DNA of 64,000 nt from Novipirellula artificiosorum (GCF_007860135.1 NZ_SJPV01000005.1:1-64000); one strand, 5' to 3'. Counted from the stretch's first letter, positions 37,129 through 45,817 are shown. Made by a program: numbers and translations. Notes: generated by a model not told the origin, from the sequence alone.

Positions 37129-37183
37129 GTAGGTCCGGTTCCCACCGGACTGCCTCGATTCGGCCGGTAGGAACCGGCCCTAC
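37129..37183. repeat. Inverted repeat, 14-bp arms
   Basis: GTAGGTCCGGTTCC (37129-37142) faces GGAACCGGCCCTAC (37170-37183), matching at 13 of 14 positions. Each arm also has an internal short palindrome (CCGGTTCCCACCGG, CCGGTAGGAACCGG). It lies 35 bases from the previous inverted repeat in the same intergenic region. Confidence 0.8.
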
Positions 37184-37428
37184 ATCCCATGTCAATTTTT
37201 GAAATACTCTAGCTGGAACAAAACACAAGGGTTGGGGCCGAGTGCCGCGCAAACTCCCTCAGCGGGGTACAGATTTCCGCAAACGTCCGGGGAGTGGTGT
37301 TTTCCATGGCGGTGCGTGCTCGGTATTTTCGCGTTCTCCTTTTACAGTGACGACCGCGACTGCGCGATCGGTTGCTACTTTTCCTACTCGCATTCCTTTT
37401 CGGTGTTTTCGATCCAACAGACGAGGCC

Positions 37429-37845
37429 ATGGCGAAACGAAGTGACCTGTTGCGTCGGCTAAAAATGGCTGACCGTCGTCGCAATCGCCGGCCCACGGCA
37501 GCGGCGAAGCCCGCACAAGGCCGAACGGCTGCGCCGACGCCACAGACCGACGTCGCTGGCTTGGTCGTGACGGAGATTTTGCAGTTTGTGGATGAGGGAG
37601 GCCGGCGTTCGGACGCCGAAGTCGTCTCCGCTCTTCGTGCGTTTCGCCGCGGCTCGAATCCGTCGAGCCCTGACGCCATGGTGTTGAAACAGCGATTGCA
37701 ACAGATTGGCGATCGCGCCGACGTCGAAATGCGAACGTTGCGTGATGCCGTGGGTGATTTGATCGACGAGGCGACACACTACAGCGATCGCGGCCAAGCC
37801 AACGATCGGTTCGTCAAGTACTTACAACTCGTTGCCGGGTCGTAA
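37429..37845 (+). CDS. Small basic hypothetical protein
   Basis: A 138-residue protein with an N-terminal basic segment (KRSDLLRRLKMADRRRNRR), an Ala/Pro/Thr linker and a C-terminal helical domain (SDAEVVSALRAFRRG, MVLKQRLQQIGDRADVEMR, VGDLIDEATHYSDRGQ). I chose MAKRSDLL at 37429. The basic head could bind nucleic acid, but no known domain is recognised. It stands alone between repeat-rich stretches, with 476 bases upstream and the nested palindrome immediately downstream. Confidence 0.65.
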   Translation: MAKRSDLLRRLKMADRRRNRRPTAAAKPAQGRTAAPTPQTDVAGLVVTEILQFVDEGGRRSDAEVVSALRAFRRGSNPSSPDAMVLKQRLQQIGDRADVEMRTLRDAVGDLIDEATHYSDRGQANDRFVKYLQLVAGS

Positions 37846-37860
37846 ACCTGGACAGCGTGC

Positions 37861-37991
37861 CTAGTGGACCGTCAGCATTCAATTTTAGGGTAGTGGATTT
37901 CGCCAGAAATCCGTAACTCAAATGTTCTTAGGGACTTCTGGCGAAGTCCACTACGTCCAAACTCGCCGTTGTAACCTTGACGGTCCACTAG
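37861..37991. repeat. Nested inverted-repeat element, 131 bp
   Basis: The outer ends CTAGTGGACCGTCA (37861-37874) and TGACGGTCCACTAG (37978-37991) are a 14-bp perfect inverted pair. Inside, 37890-37912 and 37932-37954 form a second pair of 23-bp arms (21 of 23 match) with a 19-base loop. GTGGA occurs in both arm sets. There is no open frame. The nested symmetry suggests a non-autonomous mobile element (MITE-like) or an insertion of one palindromic repeat into another. Confidence 0.75.
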
Positions 37992-38021
37992 CATCTCGCC
38001 CTCAGACGTTAACCTGCACGA

Positions 38022-39092
38022 CTAGGCTTCTCGTTCTGCCAAGTAGCGTTCAGCATCGAGCGCCGCCATGCATCCGGTTCCAGCCGAAGTGATTGCTTGG
38101 CGATAGTAGTCGTCCGCGACGTCCCCCGCGGCGAAAACTCCCTTCACGCTTGTGTTAGTGCGGAACGATTTCGACCACTGGATGTAGCCCGCCTCGTTCA
38201 TCGCAACCGCCCCATCGAGGAACGCCGTGTTCGGTGTGTGTCCGATGGCAACAAACATGCCACCGACCGCCAATTCTCGCTTGGAGCCATCCGCTGTGCT
38301 CTTCAATCGCAAGCCGTTCACCATCTTCTCATCCCCGAGGACTTCGTCGACGACGGTATTCCAAAGTACTTCAATCTTCGGATGGTTCAGCGCGCGGTCT
38401 TGCATGACTTGAGAGGCACGCATCTGGTCACGACGAATGATCATGTAAATGGTCGCAGCATCTTTTAGATTTGCCAAATACGTCGCCTCTTCCACGGCCG
38501 AGTCACCTCCACCGACGACGGCCAAGGGTTTGCCTCGGTAAATCGGCAGTGCTCCGTCGCATACCGCGCAAGCGCTGACGCCTTTGTTCTTGTACTTCTC
38601 TTCGCTCTCGAGCCCCATGTAGTTGGCTCTTGCGCCGGTCGCGATGATCACGGTGTGTGCTTTGACGGTCTCACCGCTGAGGGTCGTTAAAACATGGACG
38701 TCATCCGAAAAATCGACGCTAACGATGTCATCCCCCACCACTCGTGTGCCGAAGTTCAGTGCTTGTTGTTTCATCAGCTCCATTAATTCGACCCCTTGGA
38801 CCGCATAGTGCGGGGCGCCATCTTTTTCATGTCCCGCTGGCGCCATGGGCAAGTTCCAGTGACGATCCTTGTCAACCGCGGATTCCACGAAGGCTCGAAC
38901 ATTGCCCGCAGGAAAACCGGCATAGTTTTCGACTTCGGTCGTGAACGCCAATTGCCCGAGCGGGATCATTTCGGGCCGCACGGTGCCTTCGTAAACGACG
39001 GGGGTCAGATTCGCGCGGGCAGCGTAGATGGCTGCCGACCAGCCTGCGGGACCACTACCGATGATGACTGTTTTTTCGATTGAATCGCCCAC
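38022..39092 (-). CDS. trxB: Thioredoxin reductase
   Basis: FAD/NADPH enzyme that reduces thioredoxin. The 356-residue product has the FAD site VIIGSGPAGWSAAIYAARA at the N-terminus, the redox pair CAVCDG (Cys175, Cys178), NADPH site LAVVGGGDSAVEEA and the C-terminal VFAAGDVADDYYRQA. Compared with the usual 310-320 residues there is an insertion of about 30 residues (around 66-96, DKDRHWNLPMAPAGHEKDG) in the first FAD domain. I chose the GTG at 39092, right before the FAD strand; no ATG lies nearer. It is monocistronic and divergent from cstA. Confidence 0.93.
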   Translation of the reverse strand: MGDSIEKTVIIGSGPAGWSAAIYAARANLTPVVYEGTVRPEMIPLGQLAFTTEVENYAGFPAGNVRAFVESAVDKDRHWNLPMAPAGHEKDGAPHYAVQGVELMELMKQQALNFGTRVVGDDIVSVDFSDDVHVLTTLSGETVKAHTVIIATGARANYMGLESEEKYKNKGVSACAVCDGALPIYRGKPLAVVGGGDSAVEEATYLANLKDAATIYMIIRRDQMRASQVMQDRALNHPKIEVLWNTVVDEVLGDEKMVNGLRLKSTADGSKRELAVGGMFVAIGHTPNTAFLDGAVAMNEAGYIQWSKSFRTNTSVKGVFAAGDVADDYYRQAITSAGTGCMAALDAERYLAEREA

Positions 39093-39252
39093 GCTTCGTA
39101 TTTCCCGTTTCAATTTTTGCTTCGAACCGACGCTGACCGTACAACGCCTCCATCTGTTTCGCGGTATTATAGGGCGGATCTCATCTTCTACTACTATAGG
39201 GCGGTTGCCCTGTGGGTTTGTTGCTTCCTCCTTCCCTGATCCGCTGCGTTCC

Positions 39253-41103
39253 ATGAGCACTTTGGTTGTCGCGTTTGCATCGCTCGTCGGTTTTATCGTC
39301 GCTTACCATACCTACGGGCGATGGCTTGCACGCCGGTTGTTCGGGCTCCGCAAAGATGCAGTCGTTCCGAGCCATGAATTGCGTGACGACATTGACTTTG
39401 TCCCTACGCGTCGGTCGGTCATTTTTGGGCATCATTTCACCAGCATTGCGGGGACGGGGCCGATTGTGGGGCCTGCGTTAGCGGTCTTTTGGGGCTGGTT
39501 GCCGGCGCTGCTTTGGGTGGTTTTTGGTTCCATTTTGATTGGCGGCGTGCATGACATGGCAGCATTGGTGATTTCGCTGCGGAATCGTGGTCAAACGATC
39601 GGCGAAGTGGCGGGGCGGCTGATCTCCCCGCGAGCGAAGGTACTTTTCTTAAGTGTCTTGGCGCTTGCCTTGTCGGTCGTGCTCGCGATCTTTGGACTCG
39701 TCATTGCGATTATCTTTGCGATCTACCCCGAATCGGTCCTTAGCGTCTGGATCGCAATGCCGGTGGCGATCGGTATCGGGATTTGGGTCTACAAGAAAAA
39801 CGGCCACTTGCTTATCCCCAGCTTGATGGGCTTGCTTATTTTGTACGCAGCCGTCTACTGCGGAGCCTATGTTTGGCCGATTGAACTGCCGGCGAACGAG
39901 GGTGGATTTTTCACTCCCGTGGTGGTTTGGACGTTGGTGTTGTTGGTCTACGCTTTCTTGGCTTCGGTGTTGCCAGTGTGGCTGTTGCTACAACCACGTG
40001 ATTACATCAATAGTCACCAACTCTACGTTGCGCTGGCACTTTTGGTGATCGGTTTGACGCTTGCATCCTTTTCGGGCCAAGCCGACTTGATCGCATCGGC
40101 TCCCGCGATTGCAAAACCGGAAAATGTGCCTGCTGATGCGCCGCCGATCTTACCGTTCCTGTTCATCACGATCGCGTGTGGCGCTTGCAGCGGTTTTCAT
40201 TGCTTGGTCAGCAGCGGTACGACCAGCAAGCAGATTGATTGTGAAACCGACGCGCAAGCGGTGGGCTACGGGGCGATGCTGCTCGAAGGCGCCTTGGCCG
40301 TGTTGGTGATTCTTGCGTGTTGCGCTGGCGTTGGGATGGGGCCTGTCGAACGAACGACCGTAGAGGGTGTCGGTCAATACTCCAACGTCGTTGCCGCGGA
40401 TGGAACCGCGCTGACCGGGTCCGCTGCCTGGCGGACCTACTACCGGACCACCAAGGCGGACGGAACGCCCGGCGGATGGAAGGATCACAAGTTGCCGCAG
40501 AAGTTGGCGGCCTTCATCGACGGCGGAGCAAACTTCCTGTCCGTGATCGGTCTGCCGCTGAAGTTCGCCATCGCCATCATGGCGGTTTTGGTCGCCTGTT
40601 TCGCTGCGACCACCCTGGACACCGCGACGCGTTTGCAACGCTATGTACTGCAGGAATTGGGCAACAGCCTTCACATCAAGCCGCTGACCAATCGATTCGT
40701 CGCGACCGGAGTTGCGGTAGGAGTCGCCGCAGCCATCGCCCTCGGCGTGGGGGACAAGCCGGGCACCGGGGGGATGGTGCTGTGGCCACTGTTCGGAGCG
40801 ACCAACCAATTGCTTGCTGGCTTGGCCTTGATGGTCGCCGTGTTCTACTTGGTTCGGCGCAGCAAACCCTTCGCGTTTGTCGCCATCCCGATGGCCATCA
40901 TGCTGGTGATGCCCGCTTGGGCGATGACCTACGACTTGGTCTACAACTGGATCCCCGACCGCAATTGGACACTGATTGTGTTCGGGATAGGAATCTTGGC
41001 ATTGCAAGCATGGATGGTCGTCGAAGGCGCGCTGATGTGGCGTAACAGCCAAGGGGTGCTTGAGCCCCCGATTCGAGGATTTCCGGCAGAACCGTCCAGC
41101 TAG
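39253..41103 (+). CDS. cstA: Carbon starvation protein CstA (peptide/pyruvate transporter family)
   Basis: A 616-residue membrane protein with about 16 hydrophobic helices. Family signatures are AYHTYGRWLARRLFGL, FGHHFTSIAGTGPIVGPA, GGVHDMAALVISLRNRG, and SSGTTSKQIDCETDAQAVGYG. Relatives import peptides or pyruvate during carbon limitation. The start at 39253 (MSTLVVAFASLVGF) places the first helix at the N-terminus; the frame stays open upstream into the trxB promoter region but lacks sense there. A 160-base gap to trxB provides the divergent promoters. Confidence 0.94.
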   Translation: MSTLVVAFASLVGFIVAYHTYGRWLARRLFGLRKDAVVPSHELRDDIDFVPTRRSVIFGHHFTSIAGTGPIVGPALAVFWGWLPALLWVVFGSILIGGVHDMAALVISLRNRGQTIGEVAGRLISPRAKVLFLSVLALALSVVLAIFGLVIAIIFAIYPESVLSVWIAMPVAIGIGIWVYKKNGHLLIPSLMGLLILYAAVYCGAYVWPIELPANEGGFFTPVVVWTLVLLVYAFLASVLPVWLLLQPRDYINSHQLYVALALLVIGLTLASFSGQADLIASAPAIAKPENVPADAPPILPFLFITIACGACSGFHCLVSSGTTSKQIDCETDAQAVGYGAMLLEGALAVLVILACCAGVGMGPVERTTVEGVGQYSNVVAADGTALTGSAAWRTYYRTTKADGTPGGWKDHKLPQKLAAFIDGGANFLSVIGLPLKFAIAIMAVLVACFAATTLDTATRLQRYVLQELGNSLHIKPLTNRFVATGVAVGVAAAIALGVGDKPGTGGMVLWPLFGATNQLLAGLALMVAVFYLVRRSKPFAFVAIPMAIMLVMPAWAMTYDLVYNWIPDRNWTLIVFGIGILALQAWMVVEGALMWRNSQGVLEPPIRGFPAEPSS

Positions 41104-41184
41104 GGGCGCGCTGCGATCGACGGTCCCGTTGGCCCGCAAGTGATCGTCGGCGATTCAATGAACGGTGTTTCCATCGGGCATGGC

Positions 41185-41907
41185 TTACATCGATTTCACG
41201 CGAGACAGACCACCGTCGACAGCAATGACCTGTCCCGTGATCCAGCTGCTCGCTTCGCCAAGCAGAAAGACCGCCATCGAGGCGATATCGTCGATGGTGC
41301 CGACGCGGCCGAGCGGGTACAGCTTGGCCATCGAGCTTCGTTTTGCCTCGCTTGAGAGCAACCGTTCGCTGAGCGGCGTGTCGGTCAAAGCAGGAGCGAT
41401 GCAATTGACTCGAGTTTTGGGAGCAAGTTCTGCAGCCCAGCTACGGGCGACCCCTTCGAGAGCTCCCTTCGCGGCAGCGACCGAGGTGTGCATCGCCAAC
41501 CCGGTGCCAACCGCCACCGTGCTAAACAAAACGATGCTCGACAGATCCGCCGCTTTGAGGGAAGCCGCCGCTCGTTGCATTACGCGAACCGCGCCGACCA
41601 CGTTTACTTCAAAATCGCTGCGCAGCAGCTCTGGCTTCGTCATCCGGAGCGGCGACAAGTTGATCGAGCCCGGGCAATACGCCAGTCCATCGAGCCGATC
41701 GGGTAGGGGGAACGTATCGATCTGGTCACCCGTCACGTCTGCCGCTACGTGGTGGATGCTCGAAGTGGTGTCTGCATCGAGTTCGTCAAGCCGCCCGCGA
41801 GTCCGTGAGACGATGGTCACGGCAGCTCCTTGACTTAGCAGTCGTTGGACGATACCGAAGCCGATGCCATGACTGCCGCCAACGATCAAGTAGTGTTTCT
41901 GATACAT
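41185..41907 (-). CDS. SDR-family protein without the catalytic tyrosine
   Basis: A 240-residue Rossmann protein with the NAD(P) motif VGGSHGIGFGI at the N-terminus, an Asn in the FEVNVVGAVRV strand, and the C-terminal SSWITGQVIAVDGGLS typical of classical SDRs. The active-site YxxxK reads VAAAK: Lys147 is present but position 143 is Val. This TSVAAAKGALEG type also exists as a recognisable branch in other bacteria, so it may use another chemistry or be a binding protein. It is unlinked to its neighbours by function. Confidence 0.85.
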   Translation of the reverse strand: MYQKHYLIVGGSHGIGFGIVQRLLSQGAAVTIVSRTRGRLDELDADTTSSIHHVAADVTGDQIDTFPLPDRLDGLAYCPGSINLSPLRMTKPELLRSDFEVNVVGAVRVMQRAAASLKAADLSSIVLFSTVAVGTGLAMHTSVAAAKGALEGVARSWAAELAPKTRVNCIAPALTDTPLSERLLSSEAKRSSMAKLYPLGRVGTIDDIASMAVFLLGEASSWITGQVIAVDGGLSRVKSM

Positions 41908-42002
41908 CCAGGATCCCGCCGTACGCTCTGTCTCGAGGTGCTAACGTTTGATTCACGTGGGGACTGTAGTTCGCCAGCGAGATTTGGCAAGTTCGAGGTG
42001 GG

Positions 42003-42506
42003 TCAGTCGCACCGGCCCATCTGGTTTCGAAGTGCGGGAATGACTTGGGGCGGAACGAATTTGGCCAACTGAGAATCATCATCGCTCATCGAGGCAATCT
42101 GCTTCAGCAGCGAACTGCTAACGTGCGTGAACCGTTCATCAGCCATCAAGAACACCGTTTCGATGCCTGGGTCGAGTTGGTGGTTGGCCATCATCATCGT
42201 AAACTCACCCGCCGTGTCGGTCAGGGGCCGGATCCCACGAACCATGATCCGAGCGTCCATCTGGCGGACGAAATCGACGGCCAGACCATCGAACACTTCC
42301 ACGCGAACGTTGTCGAGATGGGTGGTCACCGTTTGCACAAGCGAAACTCGCTCGGACGTTTCAAACAGGGGGCGTTTGCCTTCGTTGATCCCGATGCCGA
42401 TGATCAACGCGTCGAACAGTTTGGCTGCCCGATTGATGATATGCAGATGACCGAGCGTGATCGGATCGAATGAACCGGTGTAGATGGCAGCGCGAGGTGG
42501 CGACAT
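42003..42506 (-). CDS. coaD: Phosphopantetheine adenylyltransferase
   Basis: Transfers AMP to 4-phosphopantetheine, the penultimate step of coenzyme A synthesis. The 167-residue protein begins AAIYTGSFDPITLGHLHII, the nucleotidyltransferase TxGH motif, and contains RGIRPLTDTAGEF and SSSLLKQIASM near the C-terminus, matching the family length and order. The TVTTHLDNVRVEVFDGL strand is also typical. It is probably monocistronic, 133 bases after the lipoprotein gene at 42640 and 95 bases before the SDR gene. Confidence 0.96.
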   Translation of the reverse strand: MSPPRAAIYTGSFDPITLGHLHIINRAAKLFDALIIGIGINEGKRPLFETSERVSLVQTVTTHLDNVRVEVFDGLAVDFVRQMDARIMVRGIRPLTDTAGEFTMMMANHQLDPGIETVFLMADERFTHVSSSLLKQIASMSDDDSQLAKFVPPQVIPALRNQMGRCD

Positions 42507-42639
42507 CGGTGGACCTTGAGGAGAGACACGAATTTAGGGGCGTTTGACGATGACGCGTTTCCTGACACCGAGACGAAGTTGCTCGCGAGAACAACCGACA
42601 ACCACGAAGTGGTCCAAGCGGGTGACGACGCATTGTAAA

Positions 42640-43986
42640 CTATTTTGCCAAATAGATCGTCTCGTCGGGCGCGATCGCGATCATGTATTCGTTCTTCCCG
42701 TCGATCAGGGTGATCGGCTTGATTCGACCGATGCCCATCTCCATTCCCGTGGGGCCGAGCGAATGGAGTCCGATGTCATACTCGCCCGCTGGCAATTCGA
42801 CCCGAAGCACTTGAATTTGCCGTGGGAGCAACCCCCAGCACCGCGTGTCAGCGTGTTCAGTACTGCTCCATGCCGAGGAGGCGGCAAAATGGAACAGTGA
42901 CCCAGCTGTACCGGAAAGCCCGAGTGAGTTGCCAGCGGTCGCGACAGCGGTTTCTTTTGCCGCGCGTCGGATCACCGCTCGAGCAATCGTCCATGGCATT
43001 TCGGCGTCGTTTTGCTGTTGTGCCAGCATGCCAACGTCGGTCAACGTCTCGGTCACTCCCACGGCAACACCATCTGCTCGGACGCCGATTGCGACAATTC
43101 CCGAATCGGGCACAAAGACCGCTGGCACCTTCACGGATGCGATGTTTGGTAAGGCGATAACGTCGCCGCTGTCGCCTTCGTCGTTATCACGGTTGTTTTG
43201 GGCGTTCAACACCGATGAGGCGATCTGCATGGCCGAAGTCGTTGTCGGCGCTTCAACTTCTCGTAGCACCGGACCGCGGCCGACGCAGCCGATCACGTAC
43301 AGCACACCGTGCCCCGGTGCACTGTGACTGCCAACGCTGGCCCTTTCCATGTCGCGGGTGGCCGCACGAAAACTGGGTTGGACCGCACTGACCAATTGGT
43401 ACGCTTTTGCGGCATCGTCGTAATCGTGGTGAGTCGCTTCACGTAAAATACCGCGGATGTACGGAGCGAACGCAACCGCTTGATACGCCTGGGAAACATC
43501 CTCCACGCCACGATCTTCGGCTTCCGAGGCAAGTTCCTTCTGCCGCATCACCGCCTGCATCGCGTAGCTTTCCGCGTCTGCACCGTCGGTAGCTAAGGAG
43601 CAAACCGCCAACATGGTGCGGATCATGATTTGTTCGTACCCGGTCGGGCGAAAAACGCGAGCGGTATCGTCGGTTACGATCGACGCCACTTCGGATAGGG
43701 GGGCAAGCTTCGGTTGGGCGTCGAATTGATCACGCAGTTTGCGAAAGCGTTGTTCTGCCGATCGAGCATCGCCCCTTGCCAGTTCAACCATGGCCAAGTC
43801 GAGTGCTGCGGCATCCGCAAAACGGCGTCGTGATTCAGCGAGTTCGGACAGCGTTTCGGCACTGGTGTCCAGATCGCCCGCCGCAAAAGCCCCGCGAGCG
43901 TTGTCGATCTTGCGCAGCCCCCCCGCACATCCGCTGATGACCAGCAGAACGACGAGCGGCAGAGCGGAAGACCAAAATCGATACAT
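42640..43986 (-). CDS. Lipoprotein with TPR-like N-terminal half (COG3014-like)
   Basis: A 448-residue protein with a lipobox (VVLLVISGCAGG, Cys at about 20). An all-helical tetratricopeptide-like region follows to about residue 220 (ARGAFAAGDLDTSAETLSEL, VELARGDARSAEQRF), then an Ala/Val-rich beta domain (VIGCVGRGPVLREVEAP; PAVFVPDSGIVAIG). Layout and position next to an LpoB-like gene fit the COG3014 lipoproteins of proteobacteria, whose role is unsettled. I chose MYRFWSSALPLVV at 43986; it starts 14 bases after the LpoB-like stop. Confidence 0.75.
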   Translation of the reverse strand: MYRFWSSALPLVVLLVISGCAGGLRKIDNARGAFAAGDLDTSAETLSELAESRRRFADAAALDLAMVELARGDARSAEQRFRKLRDQFDAQPKLAPLSEVASIVTDDTARVFRPTGYEQIMIRTMLAVCSLATDGADAESYAMQAVMRQKELASEAEDRGVEDVSQAYQAVAFAPYIRGILREATHHDYDDAAKAYQLVSAVQPSFRAATRDMERASVGSHSAPGHGVLYVIGCVGRGPVLREVEAPTTTSAMQIASSVLNAQNNRDNDEGDSGDVIALPNIASVKVPAVFVPDSGIVAIGVRADGVAVGVTETLTDVGMLAQQQNDAEMPWTIARAVIRRAAKETAVATAGNSLGLSGTAGSLFHFAASSAWSSTEHADTRCWGLLPRQIQVLRVELPAGEYDIGLHSLGPTGMEMGIGRIKPITLIDGKNEYMIAIAPDETIYLAK

Positions 43987-44000
43987 GCGAGTTTGCTGGC

Positions 44001-44747
44001 TCAACCATCTGCTTGGCCGAAGGGCCCGTAATTCCACCATTTTCCAGTGCGAGCTTTCGAGTAGCCTTTACGGATCTTGGCCGATTCCTTCAGGAAGTCG
44101 CCCGTGTTGAGGTTCACCATCTCAAGCGTCAAAACATAGTCCCGCTGGCTACTGCTGTTCCGGTCTGTGGTGCCACTGGTGATCGTCGCGTAGAGCAAAT
44201 AGTCGACGGGCGTGCCCGCTCTGCCGAGCGCGGCGGCAAAAATCTGTCGATTCTCAGGCAGAAAAAGCGAATCGGGGCGAAGCCGAGTCTCAAGCAGTGC
44301 CGCATCGACCATCCGGCGGCTAATGCAACGGAACGTTTCAGCCGAATTGATCTGCGAATCGACCCGTTCGTACAGTTGGTCCTTGAAATCGATCAGCTCT
44401 TCGGCACTCTTGTTTTCAATGCCTATGAAGCATACGGTCGCAGGCCCCGCCGCTAAAGCGGATCCGACTTGTCCCTCGGCCCCGATATGGCCAGCCAACT
44501 GGCCGGGAACCTGCCCCGACATGTCAAATCCAACCGCCTGGATCGCAGGAGGGCAACGGCCGAGCAACTTGGCGACCGACTCGTCAACCAAGGGGTTCCA
44601 AGTCGCGGCTCCCGCTGCATGGCTGCCGACCATATCGACGTCGTCTTGCCTCAAAATGTGTGAGTATTGTCGTCCTGCGCACCCTGCGGCGAAGGCGAAG
44701 GAGCAAATCGCGATAAGGCTGGCAGCGTAGGCGGCAAACTTGGTCAT
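44001..44747 (-). CDS. LpoB-like lipoprotein (putative PBP activator)
   Basis: A 248-residue lipoprotein: signal peptide ending AFAAGCAG (lipobox Cys near 23), then a domain with VCFIGIENKSAEELIDFKDQ, INSAETFRCISRRMVDAAL and the closing YVLTLEMVNLNTGDFLKESA strand, which is the LpoB/CsgG-related fold. In E. coli LpoB activates the peptidoglycan synthase PBP1b from the outer membrane. The usual LpoB Pro-rich linker is replaced by an Ala/Gly-rich stretch. It is cotranscribed with the TPR lipoprotein downstream. In planctomycetes, whose wall biology is unusual, the partner is unclear. Confidence 0.78.
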   Translation of the reverse strand: MTKFAAYAASLIAICSFAFAAGCAGRQYSHILRQDDVDMVGSHAAGAATWNPLVDESVAKLLGRCPPAIQAVGFDMSGQVPGQLAGHIGAEGQVGSALAAGPATVCFIGIENKSAEELIDFKDQLYERVDSQINSAETFRCISRRMVDAALLETRLRPDSLFLPENRQIFAAALGRAGTPVDYLLYATITSGTTDRNSSSQRDYVLTLEMVNLNTGDFLKESAKIRKGYSKARTGKWWNYGPFGQADG

Positions 44748-45106
44748 GTCGGATCCGTATCGAGTGGATTGCCTGTTTCTGGTTGCTTCGGCCGAGGAAA
44801 TGGGGCCGAAGTCATCGGCTCAAACGAGCCAAAATCGGGGAAATCACGAATTCTGGCCAAAATCCTGTCCTGAAATCCCCGCAGTCGGCTTGTCGGTTCG
44901 ATGTCAGGTATCAAAATGTGGCTCAAGTTAGCCAGATCACTGCATCCACCATCGGCCCGTCCAGCTTCACGGCGTTGACAAAACCGGATCGACCGAGAAA
45001 CTCATGTGAGTTTCCCTAGCTTGCCCAAATTCATCGGTTGAACGGCTGCAGCAAGACTGAAGCTGCCAGCATTTTCTTCACGAATCTTTCGAGACTTCCC
45101 TTTCCT
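44748..45106. other. Divergent intergenic region
   Basis: A 359-base gap between the leftward LpoB-like gene and the rightward acidic-protein gene. No gene or clear repeat is visible. The sequence CCAAAATCGGGG near 44829 and CCAAAATCCTGTCC near 44858 are weakly similar short words. Promoters for both sides must lie here. Confidence 0.45.
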
Positions 45107-45673
45107 ATGTCTATCGCTGCTCCTGTTCAAATCGAAACCGCGCCTCACGAATTCGCAGCACAGCAATTCGCAGCACAGCAAATGGCTCCGAGTGATTCGG
45201 CGCCCAGCATGGAGTCCTGTTTGGATTCGACCGAGTGGAATCAGCCGGAATTGAGGGGGGGATCCCTGACAGGAACAGATTTCCCGGCATCCCCGTTGCG
45301 GCGTGGGACCGTCTCGTCGCCGCATTCGAGCCTTGACGACGACGACGAGGATGACTTGGACGATGATGACGATGACAACGACGATGATGATGGCTTCGGC
45401 ACCGGCGACGAGGAAGCTCCTGGAACGGACGAAGGGTTCAATGATGGGCTCGACGAAGACGACGATGTGGACGAGTTCGACGACATCGACGAGGACGACT
45501 TCGACGACGATTTTGACGACGACTTCGAAGAAGAACTCGACGATGACTATGAGATCGAGATCGACGATGAAATCAGTGCTGAGTTTGGCCTAAGCAGCGG
45601 TGAAGAGGGCGAGGAAGTCGAAAACTTTGAAGATTTCGATGATTTTGACGATGCCGATGACTTGGTCGACTGA
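45107..45673 (+). CDS. Extremely acidic low-complexity protein
   Basis: A 188-residue protein. Residues 1-70 are mixed and include a perfect 15-bp tandem repeat giving EFAAQQFAAQQ near 45152-45181. From residue about 77 to the C-terminus nearly every other residue is Asp or Glu (runs such as LDDDDEDDLDDDDDDNDDDD, then DDFDDDFDDDFEEELDDDYE). There are almost no basic residues, no signal peptide and no known domain. Such chains may bind metal ions or basic proteins. It directly precedes ileS with a 144-base gap, so cotranscription is possible. The codons use GAC and GAT mixed, so it is not a pure nucleotide repeat. Confidence 0.75.
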   Translation: MSIAAPVQIETAPHEFAAQQFAAQQMAPSDSAPSMESCLDSTEWNQPELRGGSLTGTDFPASPLRRGTVSSPHSSLDDDDEDDLDDDDDDNDDDDGFGTGDEEAPGTDEGFNDGLDEDDDVDEFDDIDEDDFDDDFDDDFEEELDDDYEIEIDDEISAEFGLSSGEEGEEVENFEDFDDFDDADDLVD

Positions 45674-45817
45674 GCAAACCGCTTCGTCCTCAGGCCGACA
45701 CCCTGACCGTGGCTACAAAATCGGCTATCTTTTCCCGCTTTGTCACTCTGAACGTCGACGAGCGTGTTCGTGTCGCTCGGCTTCGTTTGCGACCGTGCCA
45801 TTTTTCACCCGAAATCA

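Noticed and set aside
37861..37991. CRISPR-like structure
   Set aside because: The repeats are inverted, not direct, there are only two nested pairs, no spacers of regular length, and no cas gene in the window.
45330..45670. Simple nucleotide microsatellite instead of a gene
   Set aside because: GAC/GAT/GAA/GAG codons alternate and Phe, Val, Ile and Gly interrupt the runs, while the other two plus frames give Arg/Thr-rich chains; the acidic frame is best explained as selected coding sequence.
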